NCBI RefSeq assembly: GCF_003382685.1
Contig: NZ_KZ859512.1
Location: 44,876-108,875, forward strand
Direction of reading: 5' to 3'
DNA: 64,000 nt
Source of the DNA: Halorussus litoreus
Lineage (GTDB): Archaea > Halobacteriota > Halobacteria > Halobacteriales > Haladaptataceae
Shown here piece by piece: positions 58,762 to 64,000 of the stretch (position 1 is the first letter of the stretch; each line of letters starts with the position of its first letter). Below the pieces are notes generated by a model. That model made no database searches. It was not told the DNA's origin and worked only from the letters and a program-made list of their open reading frames with translations. Position numbers and translations under genes: made by a program.

Positions 58762-60555
58762 TCAGATCAGCGACTCCATCTCGTCGAGGTGGTCGTCGTA
58801 CGCGTCGAGCGCCCGCTGGATGGGGTCGGGCGAGGACATGTCGACGCCCGCGGTCCGGAGCAGGTCGAGCGGGTAGTCGGTCGACCCGCTCTGGAGGAAC
58901 TCGAGGTACTGCTCGGCGGCCTCGTCGTCGCCGTCGAGGATGTTCTCGCCCAGCGCCACGGCCGCGCTGATGCCGGTGCTGTACTGGTAGACGTAGTAGC
59001 TGTAGTTGAAGAAGTGCGGAATCCGTGCCCACTCACGAGCGATGTGGTCGTCCACGACCGCGGGTTCGTAGAACTCCGCCTTGAGGTCGCCGTAGATCTC
59101 GTCGGCGCGCTCGGGCGTGAGCGCCTCGCCGTCCTCGACGACCTGATGGGTCTGATGCTCGAAGTCGGCGAACATGGTCTGGCGGTACAGCGTCGAGCGG
59201 AACCGTTCGAGATACTCGTTGAGGACGTGTCGCCGGAACGTGGGGTCCTCAACGGTGTCGAGCAGGTGGTGGGTCAGCAGCGTCTCGTTGACGGTGCTGG
59301 CGACCTCCGCGACGAAGATCTCGTAGCTCCCGTAGACGTACGGCTGGTTCTCACTGGTGAGCTGGGAGTGAAGCGAGTGGCCGAGTTCGTGGGCCAGCGT
59401 GAACATCGAGGAGATGTCGTCCTGCCAGTTCATGAGGATGAACGGCTGGGTGTCGTACGTGCCGCTGCTGTACGCGCCCGACCGCTTGTTCGCAGTTTCG
59501 TACACGTCGACCCACCGGGATTCGAGCCCTTCGGCGACCCGCCGCTGGTAGTCGTCGCCGAGTGCACCCAGCGCTTCCACGACGTGGTCGCGGCCCTCCT
59601 CGTACGCCACGTCGGGCGTTTCGGTCTCGGTCATCGGCATGTAGAGGTCCCACATCCGGAGTTCGTCGACGCCGAGACTCTCGCGCTTTAGCTCGGCGTG
59701 ACGGTGGAGCTTGTCGAGGTTGTCCCGGACCGTGTCGACGAGGTTGTCGTACACCTCGACAGGGACGTTGGGCTCGTTCAGGGCGGCCTCGCGGGCGGTG
59801 TCGTAGTCGTGGACCTCCGCGAGGCGAACGTCAGTCGTCACGCCGTTCTTCAGCGCGGTCCCGACGGTGTTGTGGACGGTGCTCAGCTCCTCGAAGAACT
59901 CCTCGTAGACGGTCTCGCGGAACTCGCGGTCGGGGTTCTTGAGCAGCGTCGTGAGGTTGTTCTGGGTGATCTCGACCGCGTCGCCGTCGGGCTTCTCGAC
60001 GGTCGGGAACTCCATGTCGGAGTTCAACAGCATGTTGTAGATCTCGCTCGACGCGCCCGTGACCTCGCCGAGTTCCGCCAGCACGTTCTCCACCTCCGAC
60101 GAGCGGGTGTGGTCGGCCAGCCGCAGCACGTCGTGGAGGTAGTGGTCGTACGTCTCCAGTCCGTCGGTCGTCTCGATCATGTGGTCGAGTTCGTCGCCGT
60201 CGAGCGACTGGATCTCGGGGTCGATGAAGCTCGCCGCGCTGTTGGCCTCGGAGGCCAGCGCCCTCGCGCGGGAGGATAGCGCCTGATACTGCTGGTCGGC
60301 GGTGTTCTCGTCCTTGCGCATTCGAGCGTAGGCCGCGACCGTCTCGACCTTCCGGGACAGCTCCTCGCTCAGCTCGAGTACCTCCAGCAGCGTCTCGCCG
60401 TCCTCGGTGGCTCGGCCCTCGTAGGCCGACAGCTCGTCGAGTCGCTCCTCGACCTCCTCGTAGGCCTGCTCCCACTCGTCGTCGGTCGCGTAGATGCTTT
60501 CGAGGTCCCACTTGTACTCCGCGTCGATCTCCGAACGTTCGGGAACCGAACTCAT
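58762..60555 (-). CDS. pepF: Oligoendopeptidase F (M3 family)
   Basis: Cytosolic zinc peptidase that cuts short peptides. A 597-residue protein, typical for the family: PepF N-terminal domain, then NKRSGAYSSGTYDTQPFILMNWQDD and MFTLAHELGHSLHSQ with HELGH at 389-393, and a downstream Glu in EVASTVNETLL as the third ligand. The end carries YYVYQYSTGISAAVALGENIL. It stands downstream of, and convergent with, the small Cys-rich peptide gene, but no functional link is shown. Confidence 0.95.
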   Translation of the reverse strand: MSSVPERSEIDAEYKWDLESIYATDDEWEQAYEEVEERLDELSAYEGRATEDGETLLEVLELSEELSRKVETVAAYARMRKDENTADQQYQALSSRARALASEANSAASFIDPEIQSLDGDELDHMIETTDGLETYDHYLHDVLRLADHTRSSEVENVLAELGEVTGASSEIYNMLLNSDMEFPTVEKPDGDAVEITQNNLTTLLKNPDREFRETVYEEFFEELSTVHNTVGTALKNGVTTDVRLAEVHDYDTAREAALNEPNVPVEVYDNLVDTVRDNLDKLHRHAELKRESLGVDELRMWDLYMPMTETETPDVAYEEGRDHVVEALGALGDDYQRRVAEGLESRWVDVYETANKRSGAYSSGTYDTQPFILMNWQDDISSMFTLAHELGHSLHSQLTSENQPYVYGSYEIFVAEVASTVNETLLTHHLLDTVEDPTFRRHVLNEYLERFRSTLYRQTMFADFEHQTHQVVEDGEALTPERADEIYGDLKAEFYEPAVVDDHIAREWARIPHFFNYSYYVYQYSTGISAAVALGENILDGDDEAAEQYLEFLQSGSTDYPLDLLRTAGVDMSSPDPIQRALDAYDDHLDEMESLI

Positions 60556-60693
60556 ACCCCACCGTAGGGATACCGGCGCTGTAAGCCTTTGTCATTCGGA
60601 ACCGGTCTTCCGGAACCTGTTCGAGACCCCCGACCGCTCCCGCAGAATCGGAAATCGCAACCCCTTACCTTCCCGGTCGACTTTCCCCCGACC

Positions 60694-61170
60694 ATGAGCA
60701 CGATTCGGGTGGCGTGGGGAACCGGGTCCGGCCCCACGGAGATGGCGGCCTACGACGCGGCCCTCGCGGACGCGAACCTCCACGACTACAACCTCGTGAC
60801 GGTCTCGTCGGTCATCCCGGCCGACGCGCCGGTCGAAGCGGTCGGTACGGCCCCGGACCTGGGCCCCGCGGGCGAGCGCCTGACGGTCGTGCAGGCCCGC
60901 GCGACCTGCGCGGGACCGGGCCACGTGTCGGCCGCGCTCGGCTGGACGACCACCGAGGACGGTCCGGGCCTGTTCTACGAGACCGCGGGCGAAACCGATC
61001 CCGAGGACGTCGCCGAGCGCGTTCGGGCTGGCCTCGATGCGGGGCGGGACCTCCGCGACTGGACGTTCGTGGACGAGCGCGTCGAGACCGCGAGCGTCGA
61101 CGCCGAACCGGGGACCTACGCCGCGGCCGTGGTGGTGGCGGCCTACGGCGAGAGCGAGCCGATTTTGTAG
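60694..61170 (+). CDS. pdaD: Pyruvoyl-dependent arginine decarboxylase
   Basis: Makes agmatine, used in polyamine and agmatidine formation. A 158-residue protein with the autocleavage segment NLVTVSSVIPADAP (Ser38-Ser39, where self-cleavage yields the pyruvoyl group on the beta chain) and the conserved ARATCAGPGHVSAALGW segment. ATG 60694 is chosen; the frame upstream contains Arg/Pro-rich non-family sequence. Length matches archaeal PdaD. Confidence 0.92.
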   Translation: MSTIRVAWGTGSGPTEMAAYDAALADANLHDYNLVTVSSVIPADAPVEAVGTAPDLGPAGERLTVVQARATCAGPGHVSAALGWTTTEDGPGLFYETAGETDPEDVAERVRAGLDAGRDLRDWTFVDERVETASVDAEPGTYAAAVVVAAYGESEPIL

Positions 61171-61253
61171 GTTTTTCTCGTTCTCGGGTGACCACTCCGT
61201 TCTCGTGAGTGTCGATTCTTCCATCCGGCGTGCGCTGGCAGTTCATTGTACTC

Positions 61254-61780
61254 GGCGCGTGCTGGCGCGACCTCCGTGTCGCGCCAAAACGCGCGAGGTC
61301 TGCAGGAGCGAAGTCGTTCGAAAATCGGAGATTTTCGTGATCACGAGAGAGCGAAGCTCTCTCGGACGACGACTGCAGGCTCGTCAGAGCTTGCTCTGAC
61401 GGTGGACGAGCATCGCAAGCCGCAGGCCGAGAAGCGCAGGAGGCTGGGGAGGCGTGAGGGTGATGCGGTGTTGTGCGGTCGCGGTGCGGTCACGCCTAGG
61501 CTCAAGCGATAGCTAGCTTCTTCGACTCTCACATCAGAATATCTCGTGCTGGAGAAGCTAGCTACTGCCGATGCATATGAGAAACCGCACCGCACCACAC
61601 CGCACCTCGTCCTCCCCAGCCTCCTCTCTCCCTCGCTGCGCTCGGTCGTTCGTCCCTCGCGCGCGTTGCTCGCGGTTCCACCGGAAGAGCTTCGCTCTTC
61701 CGAGCCTTGGCTCGCGTCGCTCGCCAAGACACCGCTCGCTCGTCGCGGCGCTCCGCGCCGCGCGTTGCTCGCGCGCGCCG
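61254..61780. repeat. Large inverted-repeat element, AGCTAGCT family, copy C (longest)
   Basis: Core layout as in copies A and B: aagcgcaggaggctggggaggcg, GTGCGGTCGCGGTGCGGTCACGCC, AGGCTCAAGC, AGCTAGCT at 61511-61518, a 37-nt private centre, AGCTAGCT at 61556-61563, CCGATGC, CCTCGTCCTCCCCAGCCTCC, CCCTCGCGCGCGTTGC. Both arms extend outward by strings of short stems (cgaaaatcggagattttcg, gagagagcgaagctctc, gtcagagcttgctctgac; ggaagagcttcgctcttcc, ggcgctccgcgcc). It fills most of 61171-61953. No gene is seen in it. Confidence 0.85.
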
Positions 61781-61953
61781 GGTCAGAATTTGAGATACTT
61801 GCGGAGGCAGTCTCTCACTCTGATTCTCGCGGAAGCAGTGTCTCACTCCATCGAGTCAGTAAGCCGGATCTCACTCGCGTTCGTCCGTGTTACATCCTTC
61901 CAACCTGCCGGAGGCGGGAGCTTTTAAGCCCTCGGGCTACTAAGAGTGCCCAG

Positions 61954-62346
61954 ATGAACGGGAACAACCCCTACGCGGGTGTCGACGGCGTCACGGAAGC
62001 TGGTCACCGCGCGAACGCGGACGTGCCCGAGCTCTCCACCGAACAGAAGCAGTCGCTCCGCAACAGCATCACGGCCATCGCGACCCGGACGCGCGAGTTC
62101 CTCCCCGACGAGTACGTGGTCGGGTCGAAGGTCGGCGACGCGGGCAACGGCCCGCAGGCGCAGGTGTCGGTCCAGCCGCCGGTCGGCCACCCCGTCAGTG
62201 CTGGGTTCCGGCCGGACATAGAAGACTTCGACGGCGACGAACTCGACACTCACGAGGAGGACGAGGTTGCGCGCGGACTCGCCGCGAGCGCGGCGCTACA
62301 GGTCAAGCAGGTCATGGGCAACGACCTGACGCCGACTGCTCGATAG
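61954..62346 (+). CDS. Haloarchaeal DUF5811-family protein
   Basis: A 130-residue acidic protein: NPYAGVDGVTEAGHRANADVPELSTEQKQSLRNSI, REFLPDEYVVGSKVGDAGNG and QAQVSVQPPVGHPVSAGFRPD. The family is small and found in Halobacteria; its function is unknown to me. A TATA-like CTTTTAAGCC (61920-61929) about 30 nt before the ATG suits leaderless initiation. Confidence 0.8.
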   Translation: MNGNNPYAGVDGVTEAGHRANADVPELSTEQKQSLRNSITAIATRTREFLPDEYVVGSKVGDAGNGPQAQVSVQPPVGHPVSAGFRPDIEDFDGDELDTHEEDEVARGLAASAALQVKQVMGNDLTPTAR

Positions 62347-62632
62347 GCCGCGAGTCCCGACCCGTCGACGCGCCCTCCCGACCCGGTGACGGCCCCCGCC
62401 GCATCGGCGGATTTCCGAACAGCAGGTAGCCGACCACGAGCGCGGAGATCACTGCGCCGAGTGCCGTCCCGGACCCGGGCGTCAGCGCGAGCAGTTCTTC
62501 GGTGAGAAGGCCGACCAGCAACGGGACCGGAAGCACGGCGAGCGCGACGTCGTAGAAGGATAGGGTCGCCACGCCGTCAGCAAGGTCCGGTTCGCCAGCC
62601 TTCCCACTTGGTAGTCGATGCTTCTCCAGCAT
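62312..62632 (-). CDS. Small membrane protein, convergent and overlapping with the DUF5811 gene
   Basis: A 106-residue protein with two hydrophobic helices (VALAVLPVPLLVGLLTEELLAL; ALGAVISALVVGYLLFG) and an Arg/Ser-rich tail. The tail overlaps the last 35 bases of the convergent gene at 61954-62346. Haloarchaeal small membrane proteins of this shape are common; no function known. Confidence 0.65.
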   Translation of the reverse strand: MLEKHRLPSGKAGEPDLADGVATLSFYDVALAVLPVPLLVGLLTEELLALTPGSGTALGAVISALVVGYLLFGNPPMRRGPSPGREGASTGRDSRPIEQSASGRCP

Positions 62633-62730
62633 GAAACCACCTTCCAGTAATACGGTTGGGTCGTCGCGGACTAAAAATTATTGCTCAGTGGTAGCCGTGG
62701 CGAGTGCTGTTCGGGACTGTCTGCCGACGT

Positions 62731-63702
62731 CTACCGCTCGACGACTGTGCCGCCAGCGCCGACTGCGATGTCGGTTGCGCCCCGGACCACGGCCTTCAGG
62801 TTCTCGCCAGCAGGCGTGCTCTCCTGAGCCCACTTGCGGCCGGTCTTGTCGAAGATCTTCCCGCCGCCGCCGACGGTGAGGCCCTCGCTGTCGTCGTCGG
62901 TAACCTCGACGTCCCGGAGTCCAGCGTCGCCGAGGCTCTCGGGCGTCCAGTTCGCGCCGTCCCAGTGGAAGACCATCCCGCCACCGCCAGAGACCCAGAC
63001 GTCGTCGCTGGCGTCGCTGTCGACGCCGTAGAAGTTGACGTTGGCGTCGGCGATGCCGATAGCGTTCCACGTCGTGCCGTCGTCGGTGGCGAACACGCGC
63101 TGGTTGGTGTCGACGACGTGGCCCGAGCGAACGCCGTGGAAGTCGACGGCCGAGAGCGCCGACCCGCTGCCGGGCGTGACGTAGTTCCACGTCTGGGACG
63201 CGCCGTTCTCGAAGCTGTAGTAGAGCTTGCCCGAGTCGCCCGCGACGTAGACGTTCGCCTCGCCGGCCTCGCCCGTCACGGACACGTCGTTGAAGTTGTT
63301 CGTGCTCCCGGTGGGCGCGGAGTGATCGTAGAGCACGCCGGTTTCCACATCGTACTCGCCGACCGCGCCGCTCGATCCGACCATCCAGAGGCGTTTGCCG
63401 TCGTCGGTCACGTCCGCGCCGAACAGCGAGTTGCCGTTGCCGGTGACGCCGCCGTCGAACGCCTTCCGCCAGCTCTCGGCGGTGCGTTCGAGGGCGACGC
63501 CCCCGCCGCCGACCGCGTACGCGCCGTCCGCGGTGTACTCCACGTCGTAGAGGGTGTTGCCGGTGGGGGTCTCGGCGGTGGTCCAGTCCGTTTCGGCCGC
63601 GGTCTCCGTCCCACTCGCTGCAGCGGCTGCGGGGAGGGCGGTCGCGCCGACCGTTGCGAGCGATGCCGTCAGGAACCGTCGTCGCGTCGTACGTTCGGTC
63701 AT
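62731..63702 (-). CDS. Tat-exported beta-propeller-like protein
   Basis: A 323-residue protein. The signal RTTRRRFLTASLATVGATALPAAAAA is twin-arginine type with an Ala-X-Ala end. The mature part has about seven short repeats of the kind (G)VYVAGDSGKLYYS, WMVGSSGAVGEYD, VWVSGGGGMVFHW, GLTVGGGGKIFDK and DIAVGAGGTVVER, the alternation of a beta-propeller of the photosystem-stability/YCF48-like type. No catalytic residue is visible. Binding or assembly function is a guess. Confidence 0.8.
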   Translation of the reverse strand: MTERTTRRRFLTASLATVGATALPAAAAASGTETAAETDWTTAETPTGNTLYDVEYTADGAYAVGGGGVALERTAESWRKAFDGGVTGNGNSLFGADVTDDGKRLWMVGSSGAVGEYDVETGVLYDHSAPTGSTNNFNDVSVTGEAGEANVYVAGDSGKLYYSFENGASQTWNYVTPGSGSALSAVDFHGVRSGHVVDTNQRVFATDDGTTWNAIGIADANVNFYGVDSDASDDVWVSGGGGMVFHWDGANWTPESLGDAGLRDVEVTDDDSEGLTVGGGGKIFDKTGRKWAQESTPAGENLKAVVRGATDIAVGAGGTVVER

Positions 63703-64000
63703 GGCTCCACCCGGCGCTGAGCGGCGGCTATCACTTCAATGGGGGGACTCGTTTGTGACGTTTACTCCGTTTAAATCCGACTGAGAAGGTGTGAACGGCT
63801 AAATATCTAAGCCATTAATTGATTATTTTCCTACGTGCTATTACTGACTAATGTGGGATAAATAATGAGAAAAACGAACCGAACTTTCAAGTAAGCGAGT
63901 TAGAGGTGCCGAACACGGTCAGATAGCGCGATTCGCCGACTGGAACGAAAAGCCCATTCCACCGGCTGGAACCCCGACGGGCGGCCGCGGTCGGCGCACC
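63703..64000. other. Intergenic region and window edge
   Basis: The stretch 63703-63900 is AT-rich and holds the promoter of the propeller gene. On the minus strand, frames remain open from the window edge to stops at 63887 and 63919; either could be the end of a gene lying to the right (for example ending PVGVPAGGMGFSFQSANRAI). The evidence is too weak to call a gene. Confidence 0.35.

Overview
The window is chromosomal DNA of a haloarchaeon (class Halobacteria). The evidence is the strongly GC-rich sequence with acidic predicted proteins, Tat and Tat-lipobox secretion signals, an archaeal information-processing set (aIF2-gamma, RpoE', Spt4, S19e, S24e, S27ae, Kae1-Bud32, PAN, class I LysRS, PDCD5-like protein), leaderless genes with TATA boxes about 25-35 nt before the start codon, and several families known mainly from Halobacteria. 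I cannot name the genus from sequence alone.

Region by region: 1-2100 holds a gene end, a repeat-rich stretch, a copper nitrite reductase (nirK) and tRNA-Thr. 2195-11913 holds mostly single metabolic and membrane genes (enoyl-CoA hydratase family, AEC transporter, hexapeptide acyltransferase, PitA-type HemQ/monooxygenase fusion, PadR regulator, membrane-embedded protease). 12058-15786 holds lysS-pyrH and thiL. 16039-20908 is a complete five-gene branched-chain amino acid type ABC importer. 21044-23799 holds a second site-2-type protease, a zinc-finger membrane protein and NAD+ synthetase. 24105-34841 is a 10.7-kb integrated element in tRNA-Gly(CCC). 34854-39191 holds accessory and hypothetical genes plus a sugar dehydrogenase. 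39529-50327 is mostly housekeeping (moaE, rps19e, PDCD5-like, hisS, truA, XTP pyrophosphatase, KEOPS, S24e, S27ae). 50651-53617 is a five-gene transcription/translation operon. 53844-63702 holds an ArsR-type regulator, a beta-helix lipoprotein, PAN, a possible RiPP precursor, PepF, a pyruvoyl arginine decarboxylase and others.

The integrated element has a tyrosine recombinase beside the tRNA and a 47-bp direct repeat of the tRNA 3' half at its far end. Inside are a chain of very small overlapping genes (many zinc-ribbon or single-helix proteins), a complete C5-cytosine DNA methyltransferase, and a leftward block of five unrecognised or barely recognised genes, including a membrane-anchored coiled-coil protein and a protein with a degenerate PD-(D/E)xK-like motif. 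The block looks like accessory cargo, possibly defence. It is visibly less GC-rich than its surroundings.

The most unusual non-coding feature is a family of large inverted repeats centred on paired AGCTAGCT boxes, with three full copies (about 3912-4245, 5583-5973 and 61254-61780) and a half copy near 177. Their arms continue into runs of small hairpins. The most unusual small gene is at 58512-58667: a 51-residue peptide whose C-terminus ends in a Cys/Ser/Thr-rich segment like a ribosomally made, post-translationally modified peptide precursor.
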